The notes beneath the pieces were generated by a model, which worked only from the letters and a program-made list of their open reading frames with translations, was not told the DNA's origin and made no database searches. Shown piece by piece: positions 46,777 through 58,026 of a stretch of 64,000 nucleotides of DNA; within the stretch, counting starts at the first letter, position 1, and every line of letters starts with the position of its first letter. The position numbers and the translations under genes were made by a program. Source of the DNA: Arachis hypogaea (taxonomy: Eukaryota; Streptophyta; Magnoliopsida; Fabales; Fabaceae); NCBI RefSeq assembly GCF_003086295.3, contig NC_092055.1, forward strand, positions 123,233,484 to 123,297,483, given 5' to 3'.

Positions 46777-47709
46777 ATACGCATTCAAGCTATCGCCCAA
46801 TGACTACGTTGAGCTCAGATAGAATGGGAGTGGTTGTCAGGTACGCGTTCATAGATTTGAGAATAATGATGAGTGTCACGGATCATCATCTTCTCCGGAT
46901 TGAAGTACGAATGAATATCTTATAATAGAATCAAGCGTGATTGAATGAAAAACAGTAGTAATTGCATTAATTCATTGAAACACAGCAGATCTCCTCACCC
47001 CCAACCATGGGGTTTAGAGACTCATGCCATCAGAAATACAATATGAAGTGTAAAAATGTCATAGGTTACAAGATGAATCTCTAAAAGTAGTTTTTATACT
47101 AGACTAGTAACTTAGGTTTACAAAAAATAAGTAACTAAATGCAGATAGTGCAGAATTCCACTTCTGGGACCCACTTGGTGTATGCCTGGGCTGAGCTTTC
47201 AAGCTTTGACGTTCATATGCCCAAAGTTGGCGTTAAACGCCACCCCATGTGCCAGAATGGGCGTTTAACGCCAAAAAAGGTGCCAGTTCTGGCGTTTTAC
47301 GCTAGACAGTTTTAGGCTGACTTTGGACGCTGGTTTAGGCCATCAAATCTCAGGCAAAGTATGAACTATTATATATTGATAGGATTCCCAGGATGTCTAC
47401 TTTCCATCTCAATTGAGAGCGCGCTAATTGGGCTTCTGTAGGGCCAGAAAATCCACTTCGAGTGCAGGGAGGTCAGAATCCAACAGCATCTGCAGTCCTT
47501 TTTCAGCATCTGAATCAGATTTTTGCTCAGGTCCCTCAATTTCAGCCAAAAAATACCTGAAATCATAGAAAAACACACAAACTCATAGTAAAGTCCAGAA
47601 ATATAATTTTTGAATAAAAACTAATAAAAATATAATAAAAAGTAACTAAAACATACTAAAAACTATATAAAAACAATGCCAAAATGGTATAAAAATTATC
47701 CGCTCATCA
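46777..47709 (-). repeat. Second, partial LTR of the same family
   Basis: Parallels 45850-46776 base for base with many substitutions, including the TATA-like word (47366-47380), the GGCGTTAAACGCC array and the TGATGAGCGG terminus (47709). Its inner end is cut exactly where the neighbouring full LTR begins, suggesting that the newer element inserted into this older LTR. Confidence 0.78.
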
Positions 47710-48891
47710 GCATACATGACGCGTACGCGTGACAAGCAAATTGCACAGCGACGTGTGCGTGTACTTGACATGTACGCGTGACCTAAGCGTACACGTGACA
47801 TGCGCCACGTGTAGAAATCATAGAAGAAGCTGGGGGCAATTTTAGACTGAGTTTGGACCCAGTTTTCGGCCCAGAAATACAGACTAGAACCAGGTGACAA
47901 GCAAAGTCTGAACACATTCACATTTACAGAGTTTTGAGTTTTTTATTTTTGAATCTTAGAGAGAAAATACTACTTCATCTAGGGTTCTTCATATTCATAG
48001 TTTTAGAGTTTTATGCTTTTGATTTGGATATTGAGAAGAGTTACTACATCCATTGAAGTTTTTATCATTCTAGTTTGTTTCCTTAATTCCTTACTCTTTT
48101 ATCACCCATTTACCCTGTTCAGATTTACACATGGATATCTTTGATCTTTGAATTTATTAATGCAAGAATTATTTTTACATTTAATTTCACTATTGGCTTG
48201 AGTATCATCTTTCCTTAATTTATTACTCCAAAATTAGCTTTTATTAATTTAATTTTAGTTACCTTATCTCTTCTCTTTTCCTTTTACATGTCTGCGACAT
48301 TGGGATCCACGTCAATGGAGTAGGCTCTTGACTTGACCTTGGAGTTGATTAATAGGAGACCCTTGAGTTGAAATACTCAAGTGTTAATTTGCAATTGGAA
48401 GTTGTTGGCTAACTCTCTAGTCACTAACGCTAATCCTTCTATAGGAGAGGATTAGGACTTGTGAATTAGAGTTGGCTAATTTACTTGACTTTCTTTTATT
48501 TGGTAAAGGTTAACTAAGTAAAAACAACAACCTCTTACTATTACACTTGGGAGAATTCAACAAGGATAGAACTTCCGACTAATCTTCTCCTGGTCAAGGC
48601 TTCTTTATTTCAATTACACAAAACCTCTTGTTAATTTTTATTTCTTTAATTTATAATCATTTATTTTTCTGTTCTCCAACTCTAAAATTTCTCGGAAAAA
48701 TTCCTGACCAATAAAATAGCACTCTTTTGTCAACTCGTTGGGAGACGACCTAGGAATTCTACTCGCAGTAATTTATTCTCAAATTATGATAATTCTTTCT
48801 AAATTGATAAGCGGAGTTTTTGTCGGTTAAGAACTGTACTTGCAACGCTGTTTTTATTATAAATTCTTAATCGGAAATTTTTCGCCCGTCA
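47710..48891 (+). repeat. 5' LTR of the Athila-type element (left-truncated)
   Basis: Matches the 3' LTR from about 58390 to its end (TCGCCCGTCA here, CTGCCCATCA there). The first 350 bases or so are missing. Confidence 0.85.
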
Positions 48892-48896
48892 ATTTT

Positions 48897-48914
48897 TGGC
48901 GCCGTTGCTGCGGA
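48897..48914 (+). other. Primer-binding site, tRNA-Asp type
   Basis: TGGCGCCGTTGCTGCGGA shortly after the LTR end, close to the Athila tRNA-Asp primer site. Confidence 0.85.
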
Positions 48915-49021
48915 GTTGCAACAGTGTGCTAAATTATTGGTTGGTGTAAATATTTTTAAATTTACATATTTGCATATTTTATTTTTTTTTTTTACCATGA
49001 TCTGTATGTTTCTTTCATTGA

Positions 49022-50860
49022 ATGACGCGTTCACTGCCTGATCTGAGCTTAGCCGTGTTTGATCCTAAAATCGAAAGAACTATTTCACGTATTAGGCGAG
49101 CTCGACGTCAGTTAGCCTCTGAGAGTGGTGAAGTGATTACTACCAATTCACCAGTCTCATCTGAGGGCGAATCTAAAGCGCCATTTGAGGAAGAAACAAG
49201 CTCTTCTTCTACTGATTCTATTGATTTACGCGTAGGTAATATGGCGGAGCCCAGAAGTATTACTCTCCAGGAAGCAGGAGCTCCGAACTTTACACTGCAA
49301 CCGTATCAAGTGCGTCACCCAAATCTGGCTGCAAATTTTGAACTAAAGACTGCGCTAATCAATCTACTGCCCAAGTTTCATGGCCTACCTACTCAAGAGC
49401 CTATCAAGCACCTCAGAGATTTTCAGACAGCCTGCTCAACTAGTAGGCGTCATGGTGCAGATGAGACTACTATTTGGCTATATGCCTTCCTGTTTTCTCT
49501 TGAAGGAAAGGCAAGGGAGTGGTTCTATACTCAACCTGAAGAAGTCGTTACTAATTGGGATATGCTCAGAAGGGAATTCCTGGACAAATATTTTCCAGCT
49601 GAAGTTACAGATAGACTGAGGAAAAAATTTTCTGTATTATCCAAGGTGAGTCAGAGACTCTCTACGAGTATTGGGAGTGCTTCAGGAATCTCCTAGACTC
49701 ATGTCCCTACCACAAGATTGACCAGTTGGTGTTGATTAGCTATTTCACACAAGGCATGAAGCCTCAAGACAAGACTACATTAGATGCTGCGAGTAATGGC
49801 TCTCTGAAGAAGTACAAGACGGTGACAGAAGCGTGGTAACTGATCACCGATCTAGCTGAGTCTACCCGGAATGCCAGGTACAGGAACAACCATCCCAAGG
49901 CTATTGTGGAGGTTTTCTCTAGAACTACAATCAAGGTTGGTAAGATAACTCCAACCAAGACTGGAGAGACAATCCCAACCAGGGGTGGAGAGATAATTCC
50001 AACCAAGGATGGAGGGACAACTACAACCAAGGAGACAGATACAACGATGGAAATCAGAGGTGGAACAACAACAACAATCAGCAGAACCGGTATCAACAGA
50101 ACCCCCCATACCAACAGCAGAACCAAGGCCAGACTTACCGAGCACCTCACCAAAGGCAATCCCAAGCGCCTCAGAACAACCAACAGCAAGCCCCTCAAAT
50201 TACTTACCCCCCTTCATCCTCTAATGATGAGATGCTTCTCTCTATTGCACAAGGACAGAAAGGCATTCAGAATACACTTAACTCTACCATAAATGGTCTA
50301 AACTCTACTTTACAAGCTCTTATCTCCCGTTTGGAACCACCATCTACCCCCAACAATCAACCTTCAAGCTCCAGTGCACTTCCTTCTCAACCCTTACCTA
50401 ACCCAAAGGGTAGAATCAATGCCGTCACTTTGAGATCTGGAACCACACTGTAAGAGAGGAGTCAAGAGGAGCCGAGCTCAAAAGAAGACATTCAAGTTGA
50501 AGACATTGTTGAGGTAGAGGATACTGAAGAAGAGGATAAAGTACAAGACATGGTTGAAGAAGAAGAGGCTCAACCAAGGAATAGAGTACCAAAAGAAGAT
50601 GCAGTTACAAGAGAAGCCATTCCCATTCCATTTCCACACCTTGCTAGAAAATCCAGAAAGTTGATGGAGCTAGACCCCAAGATGGTGGAGATCTTCAAAA
50701 AGGTTGAGGTAACGATTCCCCTTTTTGATGCCATTCGCCAGGTACCTAAGTATGCTAAGTTTCTAAAAGATTTTTGCATGAATAAAGATAAAATACATGA
50801 TTTAGAAACTATTCCACTAGGTAGCTCTATTTCTGCTTTAATGGGTGCTATACCGGAAAA
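49022..50860 (+). pseudogene. Athila gag, several frameshifts
   Basis: Starts MTRSLPDLSLAVFDPKIER. Core segments are LLPKFHGLPTQEPIKHLRDF, WLYAFLFSLEGKAREWFY and LRREFLDKYFPAE. The frame shifts near 49645, meets a TAA at 49837, shifts again near 49925 and has a TAA at 50451-50453. Between about 49930 and 50045 a repeat encodes W-R-D-N-x-N-Q in the frame that joins to the later part, followed by a Q/N-rich stretch. The last part (IPIPFPHLARKSRKLMELDP) leads towards the protease, then shifts frame near 50860. Confidence 0.82.
49930..50045 (+). repeat. 30-bp imperfect tandem repeat in gag
   Basis: Four copies of a GG(A/T)GAGA(C/T)AAT(C/T)CCAACCA-like unit encode W-R-D-N-x-N-Q-(G/D) repeats, probably a flexible, nucleic-acid-binding tail of gag. 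Confidence 0.7.
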
Positions 50861-52935
50861 AATATAGTGATCCGGGTCCATGCATGGTTACTATTACTAT
50901 TAAGGGTGTACAATTTTATGACTGCAAGTGTGATTTAGGTGCGTGTGTGAGTATTATGCCATTATTTGTATATGATGCCTTGAGGCTCCCTCCCTTAAAA
51001 AGGTCGGCAGCACGTTTTGTTTTGGCAGATAAAAGCATAATCTCGGTGGTTGGAGTTGCTGAGGACGTGCTGGTGAGCATTAAGGGGCTAACATTCCCTA
51101 TTGACTTATACATCTTGGAGATGCCCCCTAATGACTCAAGAAGACCATCATCCATCCTGCTTGGAAGGCCATTTCTGAAGACTTCAAGGTTCAAATTGGA
51201 TGCCTTCTTAGGAACTTACTCTTTTGAGATAGATGGCAAAGCAATGAGTTTCAACCTGGAGGAAGCTATGAAACGCCCCCTAGAAGATCACTCCATCTTC
51301 CAGTGCGACATCATTGATGAAACTGTAGCTGCAGTTCACCAAGAAGAAGTATAAGAGATGCACATGGAGCAAGGTGCAAGTGTGGGAAAGCCCTCCGGAC
51401 AAGCTGAAGATACCTTTCTACCATCCATGGCTCCAGAAGATCAAGTGCCAAGCCATGAGTAGCAAAAGGAGTTGAAGCCCCTTCCACCCCACCTCAAGTA
51501 TGCTTACCTTGAGGATAATCAGAAGCTCCCAGTTATTATTGCAAGGGAACTCACTTCCCAACAAGAGGAGCAGTTGCTTAGTGTGCTAAAAAGACACAAG
51601 AAAGCTATTGGGTAGAACTTGGCAGATATAGTAGGCATCAGCCCTCAAGTATGTGAGCACCGTATATTTTTAAAAGAGGGAGCAAGGCCTGTCCGTCAAC
51701 CTCAAAGGAGGTTGAACCCCACCATCTTAAAAGTTGTCAAGAAGGAAGTAACCAGACTATTTGAAGCTGATATCATCTATCCAATCTCGGATAGTGAATG
51801 GGTTAGCCCAGTACAAGTGGTGCCCAAGAAGTCTGGAGTCACAACAGTGAAGAATGAGCATGGAGAACTCATGGCAACTAGAGTGCAGAATTCCTGGAGG
51901 GTGTGCATTGATTACAGGCGCCTCAACCAAGCTACTCGCAAGGATCACTACCCACTGCCCTTCATCGATCAGATGCTTGATCACTTGTCAGGTAAATCAC
52001 ACTACTGCTTTCTAGATGGTTACACTGGCTATTTTCAAATTCATATAGCTCCTAAAGATCAGGAGAAAACTACTTTTACATGCCCCTTTGGAACGTATGC
52101 ATACAAGAGGATGCCTTTTGGCTTATGTAATGCACCGGCTACGTTTCAAAGGTGCATGATAAATATTTTCGCAGATCTTCTTGAGAGTTGTATGGAAGTT
52201 TTCATGGATGACTTTAGTGTGTATGGTGATTCTTTCAACCTTTGCTTGGATAGTTTAGCTAGAGTATTAGACAGGGGTGTTAGTTCAAACCCTGTATTAA
52301 ATTTTGAAAAATATCATTTTATGGTAAAACAAGGTATTGTTCTAGGACATGTTGTTTCTAATACTGGTATTTCTGTAGATCCAGCAAAGGTAGATGTCAT
52401 TTTTAGTTTACCTTACCCCTCCTCCGTGAGGAAAGTTCATTCATTCCTTGGTCATGCAGGTTTCTATCAGAGATTTATCAAGGACTTCAATAAGGTAGTA
52501 TTGCCTTTATCCCGATTGCTGCAGAAGGATGTTGAGTTCGAGCTGAGTGAGGACTGCATGGAAGCGTTTGATAAGCTGAAGATCGCCTTGACTCAAGCTC
52601 TGATTGTGAGAGGACCAGACTGGAGCCAGCCTTTTGAGATTATGTGTGATGCCTCCAACTATGCAGTAGGAGCGGCGCTGGCTCAGCGCGAAGGTAAGGA
52701 CCCTTTTATAATTGCTTATGCTTCTAAGACCTTAGACGCTGCTCAGTCTAATTATACTACCACTAAAAAAGAGCTTCTAGCTATTATTTTTGCTCTGGAT
52801 AAATTCCGAGCCTACTTACTTGGTACTAAGGTGGTAGTATACTCAGACCATGCAGCTCTAAAATATTTGTTAGCTAAAAAAGATTCCAAACCAAGGTTAA
52901 TACATTGGATATTGTTGCTCCAAGATTTGATTTAG
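50845..52935 (+). pseudogene. Athila protease, reverse transcriptase, RNase H
   Basis: Protease: CDLGACVSIMPL and SILLGRPFLKTSRFKLD. In-frame stops follow at 51352-51354, 51460-51462 and 51613-51615. Then an uninterrupted stretch holds reverse transcriptase ([16 protein letters not shown]-type [17 protein letters not shown], catalytic MDDFSVYG) and RNase H ([26 protein letters not shown]). A frameshift near 52925 breaks the link to integrase. Confidence 0.87.
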
Positions 52936-54379
52936 AAATCAAAGATAGGAGTGGTTCCCAGAATTTAGTGACAGACCACTTGAGTCACCTAGAGCACATT
53001 AAGAGTGACTCCATTCCTATCAATGATACTTTTCCATTTGATAGCTTGCATGCAATATCTGAGGTAGTTTCTTGGTATACACCTATAGCTAATTATTTAG
53101 TTAGTCATACCTCCCCCCCCCCAAATTTTACTAAGCATCAAAAGGACAAGCTGAAAAACGAGTCTAAATATTATATATGGGATGACCCATATTTATGGAG
53201 GTATGGTGCTGACCAGATAATTAGAAGGTGTATGCCTCAATCAAAATTCCAGTCAATTTTAGAGGCCTGCCACTCCTCTGAGAGTGGTGGACATTTTGGT
53301 CCTCAACGAACAGCTAGAAAAATTTTAGACTGTAGATTCTGGTGGCCCACTCTTTTTAAGGATGCTACTGTCTTCTGTAAATCTTGCTCCCCATGCCAAA
53401 GTTTGGGAATATATCCAAGAGGGATGAGATGCCCCAACAACTTATATTGTTCTGTGAAATTTTTGATGTTTGGGGCATTGACTTCATGGGTCCATTTCCA
53501 AACTCTAGTGGTTTCTTATACATATTGTTAGCTGTGGATTATGTTTCTAAATGGGTGGAAGCAATTCCTACCCGTACTGATGATGCTAACATCGTTGTCT
53601 TCTTTGTTAGAAATCATATTATCTATCGCTTTGGATCACCACAAGCAATCGTGAGTGATCAAGGCACTCATTTTTGTAACAGGAGATTGACAGGTCTATT
53701 GAAGAAACATGGCATTGTGCACAAGGTAGCAACAACTTACCACCCTCAGACCAATGGGCAAGCCGAGGTGTCTAACAGAGAGATAAAGCGCATACTGGAG
53801 AAGATTGTCAAGCCTCGTAGGAAGGACTGGAGCACCAGACTTGTAGATGCGCTCTGAGCTTATTGGACAGCATACAAGACACCCATCGGAATGAGTCCCT
53901 TCCGCCTAGTATACGGAAAGGCTTGTCACCTCCCAGTAGAGGTGGAACACAAGGCTTTCTGGGCTGTAAGGAAATGCAACATGGGATTTGAGAAAGCCGG
54001 TGCTGAAAAGAAGCTGCAACTAGCAAAACGGGAGAACCTTCGACTCTAAGCATATGACAACTCCAGACTATACAAAGAGAAGGTGAAGGCTGTACATGAC
54101 AAGCATATCAAGAGAAGAGAGTTCAGACCTGGGGAGCTGGTTCTCCTTTACAACTCCAGGTTGAGGCTCATGCCAGGCAAGCTGAGATCAAGGTGGGAAG
54201 GCCCCTATAGAGTAGAGAAGGCAGAGCCATACGGAGTCTTCCACCTGAGTCATCCTGCAAGCTCCAAATTCACCAAAGTCAATGGCCACCACTTGAAGCT
54301 GTATCATGGTGAGAAAATGAAGGAAAATAAAGAGCTAGAGGTCTTCCTCTTGGAGGATCTACCAACAGAAGAAGATTGA
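52926..54379 (+). pseudogene. Athila integrase
   Basis: The zinc-binding part includes HSSESGGHFGPQRTARKIL and CKSCSPCQ. A frameshift follows near 53400-53430. The core has catalytic-type D in [10 protein letters not shown] in VSDQGTHF and E in [12 protein letters not shown]. Stops: TGA at 53855-53857 and a TAA near 54048. The C-terminal part (FRPGELVLLYNSRLRLMPGK, RWEGPYRV) ends at 54377-54379. No chromodomain. Confidence 0.85.
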
Positions 54380-54544
54380 GCTTATGGACCGTCCAACTTA
54401 AGGATGTAAAAGCAAAGTGCTAGGTGGGAGATAACCCACCGTTGTATGATTGTCCTTTTTTATTCCTAGTTTTATTTTATTTTGTTTTTATTAGTGTTCA
54501 TTCATAATTTCTGTATAATCACCTGCATTCTGCATTAAAAAAAA

Positions 54545-55080
54545 GCATTCGACGCGCAAGCGTCTAGGACACGCACGCGTCACTTGTGAATGCGAAAAGA
54601 ATAGGAATTGAACAGAGAGTTATGCGGGATTGGCACTGGAACCATGCTCTGCGCGCAAACCAGCCCACGTGTACACGTACTTCACGCGTGCGCGTCGCTT
54701 GCGTTGTTAACCACCCACGCATAAGCATCCATGACGCGTACGCGTGACCCTGGAATTCGGCGTAAATGAGTGTTTGAACAGAGAGTTGTGATGACCTCGC
54801 GCTGGAACTATGCTATAGGCACAAATTTACACACGCATACGCGTCCGCGTCAGTTTCACTATGTGGCTATCCACGCATGCGCGTAACTGACGCACACGCG
54901 TCATATGTCTTTTTGGCTCCAGTGCAGTTCAACTCGAGATTTGTGCATGCGCAGGGCTGCTCTCGCGCGATTTGCACGACCAAGGGCACGCGTACGCGTG
55001 CCAGACGCTTACGTGTCACTATCCATTCTATGCGACGCACGCATACGCGTCGCATGCGCCGCATAACTACACCAGTACGC
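54545..55080 (+). repeat. ACGCGTACGCGT-type word cluster between pol and extra ORF
   Basis: At least seven occurrences of words such as GACGCGTACGCGTGAC, CACGCACGCGTCACT and GGCACGCGTACGCGTGCC, very CpG-rich against an AT-rich background. The same words occur in both LTRs (47714-47815, 58332-58510). It is non-coding as far as I can see. Confidence 0.85.
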
Positions 55081-55343
55081 CGCCCATGTTTTAATTTCCC
55101 CCCTCCTAAATCCTAATTCTCTTTCATTCCTAATTCTTTCTTCCTTCTTCTTCCTTCTTTCTTCCTTATTCCTTCTTACTATCTACTACTTTCTCCCTCC
55201 CTTTTTGATCTTCTACCTCAGGTTCTTTTCTTCCTCTCATCTACTCTTTCATTCTTCTTTCATTATTGCATATTAATAATTTATCTTTCTTCTCAATTTT
55301 TATTAGCTTAGTTATTTGTGGTTTCTTTTGCATTCTTTTTTCC
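55081..55343 (+). other. Pyrimidine-rich leader of the extra ORF
   Basis: TTCTTCC/CTTTC-rich sequence, a possible branch-point/acceptor region if the extra ORF is expressed from a spliced mRNA, as in envelope-type genes. No acceptor can be assigned firmly. Confidence 0.35.
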
Positions 55344-56576
55344 ATGCATTTTTATGTTGGTGTTGGAGTTCTACCACCACCATCTACCAGCGTCAAGCCA
55401 CCAACAAAGCGGGTGAAGAGGATTATTAAAGTTGATGAAGCAGAGAAAGCCTTTTCCGCATGGGACTCCACACGGTTCACTAACCATTACTGCGAGCAGA
55501 TGTTTCCCATCCTAGCTGAGAGGAACTACAATAATGAGCATCTACTCATTGCCCCAACATATTTTGTTGATTTTGTGGAGCCCCGTATTGAGAGGAGACA
55601 TTGGAGATTTTTGAGGAGGCAGCCGCGAGAGGCTAACCTATCTTGGGTAGTTGAATTCTACTCCAACTTCCACTCGCTTACTCTGTAGTCTGTCTATGTT
55701 CGTCAGAAGCAAGTACCTGTCTCCGAGGGTGCCATACAGAGAGTACTGGAGCTTCCACCTAGCCCAGAGGGGCTGGATGCATATCAAGAGGCCTCTCTTA
55801 AGCGCCAGATATATCAGTTCGACTGGACCAGCGTCCTTGGGGTTATAGCCCAACCTGTCAGCACCTGGATCTATGGGCAGCATCGGTCAAAATCCAAGAG
55901 CATCTCCGCCCAATCACTTACCTTGGAGGCTCGCGTGTGGGCACAAATTATGTCCCACTATATCTTTCCGAGCACTCATGAGTCCACCTTCACAGCGGAC
56001 ATGGCTGTTCTCATCTGGTGCATCCTGATAGAGCAACCTCTCAACCTACCCCGACACATCCGGCAAGCCATGGGACACATACAGATAGTGGGTAACCTAC
56101 CTTTCCCCGTATTGGTTTCAGATTTAGTCTCTGCAGCAGGTGTTTCCTATCGGGCAGGGAATACCAAGACCATGATCTCAAAGGCCGATCAGTATGTCCC
56201 GAATGGGAAGTACATCAAACCTCCAGTTCCTTCTGCGAGCCGGCCTCCAGGCCCATCTTTGGATACTCCTCCTTCTTCTACTCCACCTTCATCCACACCA
56301 CAAGCACCATCCACCCATCAGATGTTCCTTCAGATCCTTGAGTGGTTCGATGGGCAAGACCGGCGGATGGAGCAAATAGAGTGCCGTAACAAGCGCCGAT
56401 ACAACTATCTGAAGGAACTCATCATTGGTACTCACCCACCTCCGGAACAGAAGGACACTCCGGACTCCCTTTTACCTAGTAGCACAGGGAGCCATGGCGA
56501 ACCAGACAGCGGAGGTGATGCTTCCAGCCCTACCTTGCTCCTTACTGATGGCACGGAGGACCGTGCCAAGACTTAA
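55344..56576 (+). pseudogene. Extra Athila ORF, plant-transposon-protein-like domain
   Basis: It starts at ATG 55344 (MHFYVGVGVLPPPS). A TAG at 55686-55688 interrupts an otherwise continuous frame of about 410 codons. Segments such as FVDFVEPRIERRHWRFL, SWVVEFYSNFH and IYGQHRSKSKSISAQSLTLE resemble the putative plant transposon protein domain often found after pol in Athila elements. Its function is unknown. A Pro/Ser-rich linker and a short charged helix (EWFDGQDRRMEQIECRNKRR) follow. I see no signal peptide or membrane anchor, so a classical envelope is unlikely. Confidence 0.7.
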
Positions 56577-57322
56577 GTGTGGGGAGGTCAGTTCCTGACT
56601 TCCGGAGGTAATCTCTCTCTGAACACTAACATTTTAGTTTTCTTTTGTTAGATAGGATAGATTGCATGATAATAATTGTTTGCATGTATGTTTTGCTTGG
56701 TTAAAATAATGAGTTTCTTTTCAAGACCCTAGTTTATAGTATTTCACTAATTTAAATTGAAAATTTGTGTTAAACTTGTTTGAAGATTGTAATTTGGAAC
56801 ATAAATTACGGCTAAGAACACACAACCTGTGAGATTTTGAGCATAATTATATGGTTACATTATTTAACCATGATTTTCATTCTTGTGTATTTTCTTCTCT
56901 ATGATTGTAATCTATGGTTTGTTCCATTCTATATGTCCATTGTTTAGTGTATTTGCATGCATACATATGATTGAGGCCATTAATTGTTATTAGCTCACTT
57001 ATCCCAAATAGCCTACCATTTCAATTACCCTTGTTTGCCACTTTGAGCCTTTTAATCCCCATTTGTTCTTTATATTACCACATCACTAGCCTTAAGCGAA
57101 AAAATAATTAATTATCCCATTTGAATCTTTGGTTAGCTTAAGATAGAGATTGTGTATCAATTAAGTGTGGGGAATTATGGGAACTTGGGTTGATGAGAAT
57201 GTGTTGTGTTTTATTGACAAAAATATTGGGAATTTGGGTGCATACTCATGTGAGACCAGAAAAACCATATGCATTGATATGTTATGTTTGCTTTCATATT
57301 TTTACAAAAAAAATTTACAATA

Positions 57323-57357
<35 letters not shown>

Positions 57358-58010
57358 ATAGGGAACAAAATTACCCCAATATTAAGTTTAATAAAAGATA
57401 AATGCATATGTGGTGAAATTAAAGAAAATTTGATATATGAGTACATGAAATATACAAAAGTAAGATTATGGGTAGCTAGGAATAATTTCATATATATGGA
57501 GTGTGTGTATGTTAGGTGAGAACTTAGGTTAGTCAAAGATTCATATTATAGCTCACTTGGCCATACATATATCCTCACCCTTACCTTAGCCCCATTACAA
57601 CCTTGAAAAGACCTCATGATGTTTGCATTTGTACACTAAATATTTGTTGATTGGTTAGATGAAGAACAAAGTTTTAGAAAATATGACTAGAGAATAGTAG
57701 AGTGATTGACCCTAGACACCTGAGAGATTAGAGTGCATATACACTTCTAGTGAGGGTTCAATGCTTGATTCTATGTTCCCTGCCTTCATAAGCCATCTTC
57801 TTACAAGTTTGCTTGCCATTTATTGTGTGATTTGAATTAGTGAAATCTGATTTATATTTGTCTTGAAGAACTTGTTTACTTTTAACCAAGTAGATAGAAA
57901 CATCTTAGCATATAGTTGCATTCACATACATAGGTTGCATCTCATGAGTCTTACTTTCCCCCGTTCATTCTTTTGGTCTCCTTAAGCTTAGCATGAGGAC
58001 ATGCTAATGT
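56577..58010 (+). other. Non-coding stretch between extra ORF and 3' LTR
   Basis: AT-rich, with no convincing frame. It holds an (AAAT)n run at about 57325-57360 and two extra copies of the PPT-like word TTAAGTGTGGGGA (56573-56585, 57161-57173). Confidence 0.6.
57325..57360. repeat. (AAAT)n microsatellite
   Basis: About nine copies of AAAT/AATA in tandem. Confidence 0.9.
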
Positions 58011-58026
58011 TTAAGTGTGGGGAGAT
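58011..58026 (+). other. Polypurine tract of the Athila-type element
   Basis: TTAAGTGTGGGGAGAT lies directly before the 3' LTR start TGATAAACC. Confidence 0.8.

Noticed and set aside
54867..55116. Arginine-rich frames on both strands over the ACGCGT block
   Set aside because: Translations of the palindromic words read alike on both strands (R, T, H, A, V); a by-product of the repeat, not a basic protein.
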